A stretch of DNA of 64,000 nucleotides from Pelotomaculum_C sp050950345 (GTDB taxonomy: Bacteria > Bacillota > Desulfotomaculia > Desulfotomaculales > Pelotomaculaceae), in contig JBMNHK010000004.1 in the NCBI GenBank assembly GCA_050950345.1, forward strand, positions 224,584-288,583, in the 5' to 3' direction. The notes under the pieces are model-generated. The model made no database searches, was not told the origin of the DNA, and saw only the letters and a list, made by a program, of their open reading frames with translations. Every line of letters begins with the position of its first letter. Position 1 is the stretch's first letter. Below, piece by piece: positions 43,204 through 52,265 of this stretch. A program made the translations under genes and the position numbers.

Positions 43204-45609
43204 ATGAAATACTTTGACGAGCGGGAAACTTTAGTGCCGGAAGGCCAACCATCAGGGTATGTGCGTGAAGGAGTGCCTTCGTATTTAGATGAAAGAAGGT
43301 TTACTCAGGTCGGAAGAAGCGTGCCGAAAGTGGATGCGCCGGCTAAAGCTAAGGGTGAAGCAATTTATGCTGATGACATGGTCCTCCCGGGCATGCTCTA
43401 TGCCAAAATAAAACGCTGCATGGACTACGCCCATGCAAAGATTGTTAAAATCGACACCAGTAAAGCAGAGGCTCTGCCTGGAGTTGTGGCAGTGCTCACC
43501 GGGGATGAAGCCCCGAACAGGTATGGTATCGTGCCTCACAATTGCAACGAGACAGTGCTGGCTATTGATAAGGTCCGCTACCATGGTGAAGGTGTAGCTG
43601 CGGTGGCAGCTGTTGATGAAGAAACTGCCGAGAAAGCCCTTGATCTAATTGAAGTGGAATACGAGCCCCTGCCGGTACTGCTGGATCCCTTCGAGTCTAT
43701 GGCGCGGGCTGATGAGGTTCTGATCCATGAGGACAGGCCCGGCAATATCTGCCACGAAGGTAAACAAGTTTACGGCGATGTGGAAAAAGCCTTTGCCGAG
43801 TCCGAATATGTCCTGGAAAGAGAAATCAAAGTGGGCAGGCCGCACCAAAGCTTTATCGAACCACAATCTGCCTTAGCCAGCTACGAGCCCCAAAGCGGCA
43901 GGCTTCAGTTGTGGTCCAGCAACCAGGTGCCCCACTATCTGCACCGCCAGCTATCAATAGTCTTAGATATGCCGATGAGCAAAATTCGGGTCACCATCCC
44001 CACGGTAGGCGGTGGCTTTGGGGGTAAAGGTGAAGCTTGCCCCAATGAATTTGTCGCCAGCTTGCTGTCCAGAAAGACCGGCCGGCCGGTTAAATGCACC
44101 TTTGAGCGCGAGGAAGTATTTTTGCACGGCCATGGCCGTCACCCATGCTTCATGAAAATGAAAATTGGTCTCGACAAGGAAGGTTATATCCAGGCTGTTG
44201 ATTTTGAAAATGTCATGGATAAGGGTGCGTACGCCAGCTGGGGTGTTGTGGTTATGTTCTACACCGGCTCGATGATTCACTTACCCTATAAAGTCCCCAA
44301 TGCACGTTCCATTCTGAAAAACGTATATACCAACAAGAACAGCAGCGGCGCCAACCGCGGTCTCGGTGGGGTGCAGCCCAGGTTCGCCATGGAAGTAATG
44401 CTTGATGAATTGGCCGATATGATGGGCATTAGCCCCTACGAACTGAAATTGAAAAACGCTGTCGTTTCAGGCTATACATGTGCCAACAATATGTATGTGC
44501 CCCATACGGAATATAGCCGTTGCCTCACCACTGCAGTGGAAAAATCAGGTTACCTGGAAAAGCGCGGCAAGTTGCCTTTCGGTAAAGGTATCGGTCTGGC
44601 CGGCGGTAACTACATCACTGGTACAGCCTATACCCTTTACCTGAACTACAAGCCCCATACCACTGCATTGATCCGGGTTGATACCGAAGGCGGAGTGACC
44701 CTGCATTGCGCTGCCACCGATATCGGCCAGGGCGTTAATACGGTCATGGCTCAGATGGCCGCTGAAGCACTGGGTGTTCACTTCGAAGATGTCCACGTCC
44801 AATCACACGACACGGAAACAGGCACTTTTGACCTGGGCACTTTTGCCAGCCGGCTGACCTACGCCACCGGCACGGCAATTAGAGCAGCCGCCGAGCCCAT
44901 CAATCAAAAGCTCAAAGAAATTGCTGGTCAGAAGCTGGGTGTGCGGGCTGACCACCTGATCATCAAAGATCATACCATCTCTTCGATGTATGAGACCAAG
45001 AAATCCATGTCCTGGTATGAAGCAGTGGATATAGCCACCAGCACCACCGGCACCCTGGTAGGTATCGGTCACTTCTCGCCGCCGCGGCGCAAAGGTATTG
45101 ACCTCGTAAGCGGCAACAGGGTTCAGGGCGCCAATATCGGTCACTCGCCCACCTTTGGTTTCAGCTGCCAGGTGCATGAAGTGGAAGTTGACACAGAAAC
45201 CGGCCGTGTTTACGTGAAGAAGGTAACCGAATCCGGCGATATGGGCACCATGGTCAACCCCATGGCTGCAGACGGCCAGGTGGAAGGCTCCATTGTGTAC
45301 AATATGGGTTCGGCACTCTATGAAAACCAGGTATACGATGAAGATGGCAAGCACTTGAACCCCAACTTCCACGACTACAAAATACCGACTGTTTGGGAAA
45401 TGCCTGAAATGTCCATCAATACTCTGACGGACAGCTACGACCCCACGGCTCCCTTTGGCGCCAAAGAAACAGGTGAGGGCGCTGTGCAGCCTACGTTCCC
45501 GGCTATTTCCAATGCTATCTATGATGCTATCGGAGTAAGGTTCTACGAAACCCCGATTACACCGGAAATGGTTCTCAGAGCTTTAAAGGAAAAGAAAGAA
45601 GCTAAGTAA
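43204..45609 (+). CDS. Molybdenum hydroxylase molybdopterin-binding subunit
   Basis: The large catalytic subunit, 801 residues, of the xanthine dehydrogenase/aldehyde oxidoreductase family. Visible are the aldehyde oxidase a/b hammerhead domain (about 35-150), molybdopterin loops GGGFGGKGE (about 269) and GANRGLGGVQPRFAME (about 381), and the catalytic Glu in GAKETGEGA (about 755). It lacks the AYRCSFR-type loop of CO dehydrogenase, so it is a hydroxylase; the substrate (purine, aldehyde or aromatic acyl-CoA) cannot be decided. The MobA-like cytidylyltransferase gene downstream suggests a cytosine dinucleotide cofactor. Confidence 0.9.
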   Translation: MKYFDERETLVPEGQPSGYVREGVPSYLDERRFTQVGRSVPKVDAPAKAKGEAIYADDMVLPGMLYAKIKRCMDYAHAKIVKIDTSKAEALPGVVAVLTGDEAPNRYGIVPHNCNETVLAIDKVRYHGEGVAAVAAVDEETAEKALDLIEVEYEPLPVLLDPFESMARADEVLIHEDRPGNICHEGKQVYGDVEKAFAESEYVLEREIKVGRPHQSFIEPQSALASYEPQSGRLQLWSSNQVPHYLHRQLSIVLDMPMSKIRVTIPTVGGGFGGKGEACPNEFVASLLSRKTGRPVKCTFEREEVFLHGHGRHPCFMKMKIGLDKEGYIQAVDFENVMDKGAYASWGVVVMFYTGSMIHLPYKVPNARSILKNVYTNKNSSGANRGLGGVQPRFAMEVMLDELADMMGISPYELKLKNAVVSGYTCANNMYVPHTEYSRCLTTAVEKSGYLEKRGKLPFGKGIGLAGGNYITGTAYTLYLNYKPHTTALIRVDTEGGVTLHCAATDIGQGVNTVMAQMAAEALGVHFEDVHVQSHDTETGTFDLGTFASRLTYATGTAIRAAAEPINQKLKEIAGQKLGVRADHLIIKDHTISSMYETKKSMSWYEAVDIATSTTGTLVGIGHFSPPRRKGIDLVSGNRVQGANIGHSPTFGFSCQVHEVEVDTETGRVYVKKVTESGDMGTMVNPMAADGQVEGSIVYNMGSALYENQVYDEDGKHLNPNFHDYKIPTVWEMPEMSINTLTDSYDPTAPFGAKETGEGAVQPTFPAISNAIYDAIGVRFYETPITPEMVLRALKEKKEAK

Positions 45610-45636
45610 GTTGTAACATCATAAAGAATTTGTCAG

Positions 45637-45671
45637 ACACATACCGGTTTATCGTAAGCCGGTATGTGTCT
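45637..45671 (+). terminator. Hairpin between the hydroxylase and maturation genes
   Basis: gacacataccgg and ccggtatgtgtc make a perfect 12-base stem with an 11-base loop. T-run is poor, so partial termination or mRNA stabilisation is possible. Confidence 0.55.
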
Positions 45672-45835
45672 TAAAAACAAGATTGCTCCTGGTATCATCT
45701 ACAGGGTGAAATAGCCCATTCGTCCAGGACTATTTTCCGGCTGTAGAGTTGGTTGGCGGCAATGGCAGTTATTCCTTGCCGTTAACTAGATCACCTAAGG
45801 CTTTAATATATTGTGATGTAGAATAAGGTGACACG

Positions 45836-47050
45836 ATGAACAGATCTAACGAAAATATTGCAGCAATTATCCTTGCTGCAGGGTATTCCTCCCGTATGGG
45901 GGACTTTAAACCTCTTTTGCAGCTTGGGGATTATAAAGCTATTGAACATGCCGTGAGGTGTTTTAAACAAGCCGGGATAGGTGATGTTCAGGTAGTTACG
46001 GGCTACCGTGCAGCAGAGGTTGCGGCGGTTGTCAAACCTATAGGGGCCGGCGTGGTTTGTAATCCTGATTTTGACCAGGGCATGTTTACCTCAATTCAAG
46101 CTGGCGTGAGGGAACTGGCTCCCGGCACGCAGGCTTTCTTTTTGTTGCCGGTAGATATTCCGCTGGTTAACCATAAAACAATTGAAAAGATAATTAATTA
46201 TTCGCATGTATATCAATATGGTATAATTTACCCTGTTTTTCAAGGGAAACGGGGCCACCCTCCCTTAATATCAACCAGATATAAAGATGAGATCCTGCAG
46301 GGCGCCGCACAGGGAGGTTTACGGGGAATTCTAACGCTTCATGAACATGATGCTTTTAATATAGAGGTAGATGATGAAACAGTGTTGCTGGATATGGACA
46401 CGCCGTCAGATTATCAATACTTGTTAAACTATCAGCAGCAAAAGAGCATTCCCACCCTGGAACAGGCTTTGCAAATCCTTAATAAAGCCGCTGTAAACGA
46501 GCGGATCAAGGAACACTGTTGCGCAGTTGCTTATACAGCCCTTGATCTCACGGAGAAGTTAAATAATGCTGGGGCCGGGCTGGATGAAAATTTAGTAATG
46601 GCCGGCGCATTGTTGCACGATATAGCACGCCACGAACCCAACCATGCTCTGGTTGGGGCCAGGTTGGTGGAAGCCTGGGGCTATCCACGAGTAGCTTCAG
46701 TTGTGGCGGTCCATATGGATATTGAAGTATGCGAGGATGAGTCCATTACAGAAGCGGAAGTCGTTTATTATGTTGACAAAATGGTCAAAGGTAAAGACCT
46801 GATCCCTGTCACGGATCGTTTTCTTGCCTCCTTATATAAATACAAGGATGATGTGCAGGCCTGTCTGGCAGTATTGAACAGGGTGGAACAAGCCGGACGG
46901 ATTGCCAGAAAAATTGAAGATATTTTAGATTATACCTATGAGAGCTTGTTGGGACTTAGTTGTTCCAGGGAGCAAACAGCACCTTGTTTAAAGGATATGT
47001 TATACAGCAGTATTATAGCTAATAAATCTTTTGCGAGCATCCAGTTTTAA
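45836..47050 (+). CDS. MobA/MocA-like nucleotidyltransferase fused to an HD domain
   Basis: A 404-residue two-domain protein. Residues 1-200: an NTP-transferase of the molybdenum cofactor cytidylyltransferase (MocA) type with AAIILAAGYSSRMGDFKP, LPVDIPLV and a C-terminal LLDMDTPSDY. Residues about 215-380: an HD phosphohydrolase domain with LLHDIARHEPNHA (H260-D261). It probably makes the cytosine-dinucleotide form of the cofactor for the upstream hydroxylase; the HD activity may process a nucleotide by-product, which is inference. ATG after aaggtg. The stop is immediately followed by the start of the histidine phosphatase gene. Confidence 0.85.
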   Translation: MNRSNENIAAIILAAGYSSRMGDFKPLLQLGDYKAIEHAVRCFKQAGIGDVQVVTGYRAAEVAAVVKPIGAGVVCNPDFDQGMFTSIQAGVRELAPGTQAFFLLPVDIPLVNHKTIEKIINYSHVYQYGIIYPVFQGKRGHPPLISTRYKDEILQGAAQGGLRGILTLHEHDAFNIEVDDETVLLDMDTPSDYQYLLNYQQQKSIPTLEQALQILNKAAVNERIKEHCCAVAYTALDLTEKLNNAGAGLDENLVMAGALLHDIARHEPNHALVGARLVEAWGYPRVASVVAVHMDIEVCEDESITEAEVVYYVDKMVKGKDLIPVTDRFLASLYKYKDDVQACLAVLNRVEQAGRIARKIEDILDYTYESLLGLSCSREQTAPCLKDMLYSSIIANKSFASIQF

Positions 47051-47656
47051 ATGAATACCGTGAAAATATACCTGGTGCGCCATGGTGAAATATTAATTGA
47101 CAGCGAAAAACGCTATATCGGCCAGATTGATCTGCCGTTAAATGAAAATGGCAGGAAACAGGCGGCCCGTTTACGTGATCAGCTATCCAGGGTGAAACTT
47201 GACAGAATTATTTGCAGCGATCTGGCGCGGGCTGTAACAACCGCTAGCATTATAGGCGAGAAACAAGAGTCGCAGCTGGAAGTCAAAAAGGAGCTGCGTG
47301 AAATAGATATGGGGGTATGGGATGGTATGACTTTTGCTTCTGTCCGCCGTTCTTACCCCGGTGAGTATGAAAAACGCGGCTCTGACTTAATTAATTACCG
47401 GCCGCCGGGTGGCGAAAGCTTTGCCCAGTGTGCAGCCAGGGTCCTGCCGGTTATAGATGATGCCCTTCAGGTTACTGCGGGCAAGATCCTTATTGTGGGG
47501 CATGCCGGTGTCAACAGGTTGATTATCTGTCGGGCTTTGGGGCTCCCCATGACAGGAATGTTTGACATCAAGCAGGATTATGGCTGCCTTAATATTTTGC
47601 AGGTAGCGCAAGGCTGCTGGAAAGTAGAAGTATTAAACAATCAATTGTACAAATAA
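47051..47656 (+). CDS. Histidine phosphatase family protein
   Basis: A 201-residue branch-1 histidine phosphatase: catalytic VRHGE (His about residue 10), NENGRKQAARLRDQL, a second Arg in SDLARAVTTA, the acid Glu in REIDMGVWDG and the second His in VGHAGVNRL. Similar proteins include phosphoglycerate mutase-like and alpha-ribazole phosphatases. Starting exactly at the previous stop, it is translationally coupled to the MobA-HD gene, so a role in molybdenum cofactor handling is more likely than glycolysis or cobalamin synthesis. Substrate unknown. Confidence 0.85.
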   Translation: MNTVKIYLVRHGEILIDSEKRYIGQIDLPLNENGRKQAARLRDQLSRVKLDRIICSDLARAVTTASIIGEKQESQLEVKKELREIDMGVWDGMTFASVRRSYPGEYEKRGSDLINYRPPGGESFAQCAARVLPVIDDALQVTAGKILIVGHAGVNRLIICRALGLPMTGMFDIKQDYGCLNILQVAQGCWKVEVLNNQLYK

Positions 47657-47783
47657 GGTTATTAAATCACTTAATATCAGAAGATAAGTATTTTTAAATA
47701 CAATGTTTTTATAGGATTAGTAACTTGAAGTATTAGTAGATTGAAGTTAAGATTAATAAAAAGGGGGGCAAGCAGCTTTAATC

Positions 47784-48041
47784 ATGGAAAAAAATTGCGG
47801 CAATTGTACCTACCTGCATGAATGTCCACATGAATTCCAATACATACAGTCTATAAAGGATGGTTATTGTGAAAATTGGAAAAAAGACGAAGGTTATGGA
47901 CTGACCAAGAGACAAATCATCGTTGAATTAAATCAGATTATTAGAGATAACGATATGCTGGCAGCAACAACCGGACCAGAGGACCTTGTGAAACATTACA
48001 GGGATAGAATAAATACCCTGATTGCACTGATTAGTATTTAA
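47784..48041 (+). CDS. Small Cys-rich protein of unknown function
   Basis: An 85-residue protein I do not recognise. The N-terminus has four cysteines (CGNCTYLHEC and later GYCENW) plus His residues that could bind zinc or an Fe-S cluster. The rest is a helical segment (KRQIIVELNQIIRDNDML...). A ggggggc ribosome site lies about 16 bases upstream, further than ideal, but no other start fits. Follows the molybdenum cluster with its own terminator. Confidence 0.6.
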   Translation: MEKNCGNCTYLHECPHEFQYIQSIKDGYCENWKKDEGYGLTKRQIIVELNQIIRDNDMLAATTGPEDLVKHYRDRINTLIALISI

Positions 48042-48075
48042 AATGAATTATTTTATTAAAAGCTATGGAGTCTTA

Positions 48076-48114
48076 TTGACACACGATCCGTCCCCATGTG
48101 TCAATACGTTTTGC
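48076..48114 (+). terminator. Terminator after the small Cys-rich gene
   Basis: attgacaca and tgtgtcaat form a nine-base stem with a 14-base loop, followed by acgttttgc. Confidence 0.6.
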
Positions 48115-48171
48115 AACTCTATAAGTGAGAGCTGCTCCGCTAACCGGGTAATATTCTTGCGTGATTAATCA

Positions 48172-48215
48172 CAGCCTGCTTCCCTTTGATGAGAAAGCAG
48201 GCTGTTTTCGTATGC
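48172..48215. terminator. Second terminator, shared with the convergent peptidase gene
   Basis: cagcctgctt and aagcaggctg form a ten-base stem, followed by ttttcg on the plus strand. Confidence 0.65.
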
Positions 48216-48246
48216 ACCCTTTTCTTTTTTGTTGAAAAATAAGCAA

Positions 48247-49434
48247 TTAGATTACACAAATATCGTCGTCCAGATCATTTAACAGCTGGAGGCCGTTTTC
48301 CGTCATGACGTAAGTATCTTCAACCCCTACAGTCCCGAGCCCGGGGAAGACAAATTTCGGCTCCAGCGCCAGCACCATGCCGGGTTGCATGGTATAATTG
48401 CGGTTTTTGGCGATCACAGGCAGTTCGTCCAGTTCCAGACCGAGGCCATGTCCTACAAAACTGACACCCTGGCCCATAAAGTAATTACCGAAGCCGGCCT
48501 CCGCTGCTATTTGACAGGCCAACTCATAGAGCTCCTTGCTGTCTATGCCGGGACGTGCTTGCTGGAGAATGCTCTGTTTGATCTGCCTGGCTGCCTGGTG
48601 GGCCTGGTACAGATTATCCGCTACCCGCCCCAGGGAGTAAATTCTCGTGTGATCTGCCGTGTAGCCGTATAACGCGGCGCTGACATCAACAAGAATGGGT
48701 TCGTTGCGGTTGAGCTTTTTGAACCCCGGGCCCTGGGGGAAGGCGGTGCTGGGCCCGGCGCCGCCGGTGGGGCCGTCAAAAAAGCTGGCGTAAGCTCCGT
48801 TGCTGCCCGATAAAACATGCGGCGGCGCCTCCTGGTTAAAAGCCCGCATGCGGGGATTACCCTGATCACCTTTAATTCCCAGGCGATACTCCAGGCTCCT
48901 GGACAACTCCAATTCGGTCATGCCCTCCCTGATGAGGGTGGGTACTTCACGATACACATCTATGCTGACATTGACAGCTTCCTTGATAATCTCTATCTCG
49001 TAAGGGCTTTTGATCATCCGAATTTCCCGGATATAGCCGGAAATATCGGCGGTTTCCAGGGGCGCCAGCATTTCTTTGAAACGCAGGTACCTGCTGGTAG
49101 GCAAAACGTCATACTCCAGGCCTACCGGCCCATGGCCCTTCAAAACAGCAAAGATGTTGTTCTTGATATCATGATAGTTTTTGATGGGGATTATTTTTTC
49201 CAGGGTGCTTTCTTCCAGCGCCCTTTCGTAGCTTTTTCTGACCATCAACAGCGGCTCGCCCTGGGCCGGGACTAAAAGGTGCGCGTCCTGGCAGGTGCCG
49301 CTGAAATAAAGCAGATCAACATTTTGCGCCAGCAAGGCCCCCTGCAGGCCTGCTGCGTTAAGTCGCTCCTGCAACCGGGCAATCCGGTTATATAATTCAT
49401 CTTTCGGTGTTATGTTATAGTTTTTTTTCTTCAC
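48247..49434 (-). CDS. Xaa-Pro aminopeptidase/M24 family metallopeptidase
   Basis: A 395-residue M24 peptidase (PepQ/PepP type): an N-terminal creatinase-like domain (about 1-135) followed by the pita-bread catalytic domain. Metal ligands are visible in VDVSAALYGYTADHTR (two Asp), FVGHGLGLELDE (His), ALEPKFVFPG (Glu) and GVEDTYV (Glu). It releases N-terminal residues before proline or cleaves Xaa-Pro dipeptides. GTG 49434 is chosen, seven bases after ggggagg; an upstream ATG frame would include the ribosome site. Monocistronic. Confidence 0.88.
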   Translation of the reverse strand: MKKKNYNITPKDELYNRIARLQERLNAAGLQGALLAQNVDLLYFSGTCQDAHLLVPAQGEPLLMVRKSYERALEESTLEKIIPIKNYHDIKNNIFAVLKGHGPVGLEYDVLPTSRYLRFKEMLAPLETADISGYIREIRMIKSPYEIEIIKEAVNVSIDVYREVPTLIREGMTELELSRSLEYRLGIKGDQGNPRMRAFNQEAPPHVLSGSNGAYASFFDGPTGGAGPSTAFPQGPGFKKLNRNEPILVDVSAALYGYTADHTRIYSLGRVADNLYQAHQAARQIKQSILQQARPGIDSKELYELACQIAAEAGFGNYFMGQGVSFVGHGLGLELDELPVIAKNRNYTMQPGMVLALEPKFVFPGLGTVGVEDTYVMTENGLQLLNDLDDDICVI

Positions 49435-49746
49435 CAAAATGCCTCCCCTGGTAATCTTAGGCACGATTAAATTTTTTCACATAATTACTATATATTAAAG
49501 TAATTTTATTGTATTTGTCAGCATATGTAAATGTTTTTTGTGTTAACAAATGTACGTTTATCAGGATCCTTATGAGCCGGCAGCCTGTAGAAGGCGGGGG
49601 CCTGGCTGCTCACCGTTACGCAAACGTACACCTTAGCTGTAATTGTTAAAATTTTTATCTAGAGGATAAACCGGGAAGGGTTATCTGGCGTCAAACAAGT
49701 AATCAAGTAATAATATTGTACATAAACAGATGAGGAGGTAAGGAGG
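49435..49746. other. Divergent intergenic region with a possible structured RNA
   Basis: 312 bases between the peptidase and the YcdB/SLH gene. At 49551-49630, tgtacgttt and aaacgtaca form a nine-base closing helix around an inner GC-rich hairpin (gcagcc/ggctgc). The remainder is AT-rich and probably contains promoters. No gene seen. Confidence 0.5.
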
Positions 49747-52026
49747 ATGGATTTTCGAAAATGTTTGGTTGCAGGCTTCGCAGCCCTGGCGTTGTTGAGC
49801 TTTGCGGTGCTGCCGGCGGCAGCCGAAGAAGCTGCAGCGCAGAAAATGGTCACGCCGGCTATGGTTTCAGACAGTGGCCTGCCGGAGCCGGGAGAGACGG
49901 CGGTCAGCCTGGAACAGGCCATCAAACTGGCCAGGGAGACTTTCCAGGTGCCGGCTGTTTTTGACAAGTTCTCCAATGGTTTTAACCAGTCCGAGCAAGG
50001 TGCTTTTTGGGAATTGCATTGGATGCCCAGTGGGGATGCAGGGGGTTATATGGATGTGCGGGTGAATGCCCAGAGCGGGGAAATCTGGAGCATGAGCATG
50101 TGGAACCCGCCTGCAGATGACAGCGGTTACCGCGGACTGCCTGCTTACAGCAGGGAGCAGGCCAGGACAATCGCGGAGGCTATAGTGCAAAAAGTACACC
50201 CTGAGCGCTTCCGGGAAACGGTTTTACAGCCGGGCAGGGACTACACGCCGCCCCTGCTGAACCAACCCAGAGGAGCGGTGGAGTACAGCTTTAATTTTGT
50301 GCGCCAGGTAAATGGCGTACCTTACATGGAAAACAGTATTGAAGTAAGGGTTAACGGGGATACGGGGGAAGTAATCAGCTTATATCTTAATTGGGATGAC
50401 AGCGCCAGCTTCCCCAGTGCCGCCGACAGTATTGCCGTCAGTCAGGCGGAACAGATCTTCCGGGAGCAAGCCGCACCTCAATTATATTATTTCCGGCCGC
50501 GCATCAGCGGCGGCAGTGAGGTGCCGCTAAAGCTGGTCTACACTCTGCCCGGCCAGAGGTCCCAGGTTTTGATCGATGCCCTGACGGGGGAGGTTCTGGA
50601 TAATGATGGCTATTATTACGGGTATCGTGACATGGCCGGCGGCAGCGAAAAGATGATGGCTGATGCCGCAATGAACGGATATCAGTTAAATCCTGTGGAA
50701 ATCAGCGCTGTAGAGGCGGCCAAAAACCTGCTGTCCCGGGAAACGGCCCTGGCTAAAGCCACAGCGGCTGTTGCCGTACCGGATGATTTTGTTTTAAAAT
50801 ACAGCAGGCTGGAGCAGGATTATCTGTTTACGGATAATAAGTTCTGGCATTTCAGCTGGGAAGGAGGAGAGGAACCGGAGCGTAAGTGGCTGGAGGTCAC
50901 AGTTAATGCTAAGAACGGGGAATTGGTGTCCTTTTATTGGAATGATTACAGGCTCATCACTGACACTTCCAGCGCCGGGATCCCTCGCTTGAGTGAGGAC
51001 GAGGTTCGCACAATCGCGGAAAGCTTTATTAAAAAGGTGCAGGCCTCAAAATGGGAACAGGTGGTATTTAGAGATGCCCAACCCTTCACAAAATATTATT
51101 ATAAAGAAAAACCACAGTTGCCCGATGGCTACACATTTAATTGGACCCGTGTGGCCAGAGACGGGATCCAGTATCCCGACAACGGGTTTACCGTAACTGT
51201 AGATGCTGTGACCGGAGAAATAAACAGCTATCAAATGAGCTGGTATGATGTGGAGTTCCCCACCGCGCAAGGAGTTATGGAGGTTGGACAGGCGGCCGAC
51301 AGGTTCCTGCAGGAAGCGCCTCTGACCAGGTCTTATCTCAGGTTATGGCCTGGGGTACAATGGCCTTCCGCACAGGAAGAGGCAAAGATCTACCTGACTT
51401 ATCATTTGACTAACGATTATTTCACCATGCTCGATGCCTTTACCGGGGAGATATTGAATTCCGAAGGTAAACCGGCAACAGTTCTGCCCCAGGAGGGTGA
51501 CTTCACCGATTTAGCAGGCCATCCGGCCAGAGAAGCTGTGGAGATGCTTGCAGGTGCCGGCATCATCAGCAAGGTAGCAGGCCCTTTTAGACCGGAGGAT
51601 ACGATCACCCAGGCGGAGCTAATTGCCATGCTGGTGAGAGCAGGGACTTATTCCGGCGGTGGTGTGCAACCCCTGACAGCCGGCAGCAGTGATGAGTGGT
51701 ACAAACCTTATTACGAAAAGGCGGTGTTGATGGGCATCCTGTCTAAAGATGAGCAGCCCGATCCTGATGCCCCGGTAACCAATATCTTGCTGAGCCGTTT
51801 GTCCATTCATGCCATAGACCTTTACCGGGTGGCGCGTTTGAGCGACATCTTCGCCCTGGATTTTAAGGACGCTGATGAAATCCCTGTCTACCTGCGCGGT
51901 CATGCGGCCATAGCTGTGGGCATGGGGTTAATGGAGCTCAAGGATGGATACTTTAACTCCCAGGGTTTGGTCAGCAGGGGGGAAGCCGCCGTCACCCTGG
52001 TCAAACTCTTAAATAGCTGGAAATAA
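49747..52026 (+). CDS. Exported YcdB/PepSY-like repeat protein with SLH domains
   Basis: A 759-residue surface protein: signal peptide (about 1-27), then repeated YcdB/PepSY-like units, each with a helix (AVSLEQAIKLARETF, YSREQARTIAEAIV, VSQAEQIFREQ, SEDEVRTIAESFI, MEVGQAADRFL) followed by strands ending in VNAQSGEIWS/VNGDTGEVIS/VNAKNGELVS-like turns, at least five times. C-terminal SLH domains begin at about 590 (FTDLAGHPAREAVEMLAGAG). PepSY-type domains often inhibit or chaperone peptidases; the role here is unknown. Strong aaggagg site. Anchored to the wall by the SLH part. Confidence 0.83.
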   Translation: MDFRKCLVAGFAALALLSFAVLPAAAEEAAAQKMVTPAMVSDSGLPEPGETAVSLEQAIKLARETFQVPAVFDKFSNGFNQSEQGAFWELHWMPSGDAGGYMDVRVNAQSGEIWSMSMWNPPADDSGYRGLPAYSREQARTIAEAIVQKVHPERFRETVLQPGRDYTPPLLNQPRGAVEYSFNFVRQVNGVPYMENSIEVRVNGDTGEVISLYLNWDDSASFPSAADSIAVSQAEQIFREQAAPQLYYFRPRISGGSEVPLKLVYTLPGQRSQVLIDALTGEVLDNDGYYYGYRDMAGGSEKMMADAAMNGYQLNPVEISAVEAAKNLLSRETALAKATAAVAVPDDFVLKYSRLEQDYLFTDNKFWHFSWEGGEEPERKWLEVTVNAKNGELVSFYWNDYRLITDTSSAGIPRLSEDEVRTIAESFIKKVQASKWEQVVFRDAQPFTKYYYKEKPQLPDGYTFNWTRVARDGIQYPDNGFTVTVDAVTGEINSYQMSWYDVEFPTAQGVMEVGQAADRFLQEAPLTRSYLRLWPGVQWPSAQEEAKIYLTYHLTNDYFTMLDAFTGEILNSEGKPATVLPQEGDFTDLAGHPAREAVEMLAGAGIISKVAGPFRPEDTITQAELIAMLVRAGTYSGGGVQPLTAGSSDEWYKPYYEKAVLMGILSKDEQPDPDAPVTNILLSRLSIHAIDLYRVARLSDIFALDFKDADEIPVYLRGHAAIAVGMGLMELKDGYFNSQGLVSRGEAAVTLVKLLNSWK

Positions 52027-52111
52027 GTTCATGACCAGTGAAATATAAAAATTATTTGACGGGATCAAAAAATGGGATTACTATATTCTTAATAACTGAA
52101 TAATGAAGTCC

Positions 52112-52242
52112 TGACCGGTAGGGTGCGCCTGGCTGGGAGGGAGGTCTGACAAACTGCGGGGAAGAGTGAAATCTCAACTCCAAGGTGATGCCATTTAGCT
52201 ATACTGGTCAATGAACCTCCCATGCGGGAGGTTTATTTTTTT
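52112..52242 (+). promoter_or_regulatory. Unassigned structured leader with terminator upstream of hydG
   Basis: A nine-base closing helix (tgaccggta 52112-52120 with tactggtca 52202-52210) encloses an 81-base conserved-looking core. A terminator, aacctccc/gggaggtt plus a seven-T run, follows directly at 52214-52242. The core segment gggaggt (52139-52145) is perfectly complementary to acctccc (52215-52221) of the terminator, giving an alternative anti-terminator. I could not match it to T-box, TPP, SAM, cobalamin, glycine or c-di-GMP consensus. Riboswitch-type control of hydG is inferred. Confidence 0.6.
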
Positions 52243-52265
52243 ACATGAAGAAGGGGGTAGTAGGC

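Noticed and set aside
44803..45372. Minus-strand frame opposite the molybdopterin subunit
   Set aside because: Antisense to the conserved catalytic region; a product of codon bias.
43204..45609. Carbon monoxide dehydrogenase large subunit (CoxL)
   Set aside because: The characteristic AYRCSFR-type active-site loop is absent; the corresponding region reads GANRGLGG.
52112..52242. T-box, TPP, SAM or c-di-GMP riboswitch before hydG
   Set aside because: None of the conserved core sequences of these classes is present; kept as an unassigned structured leader.
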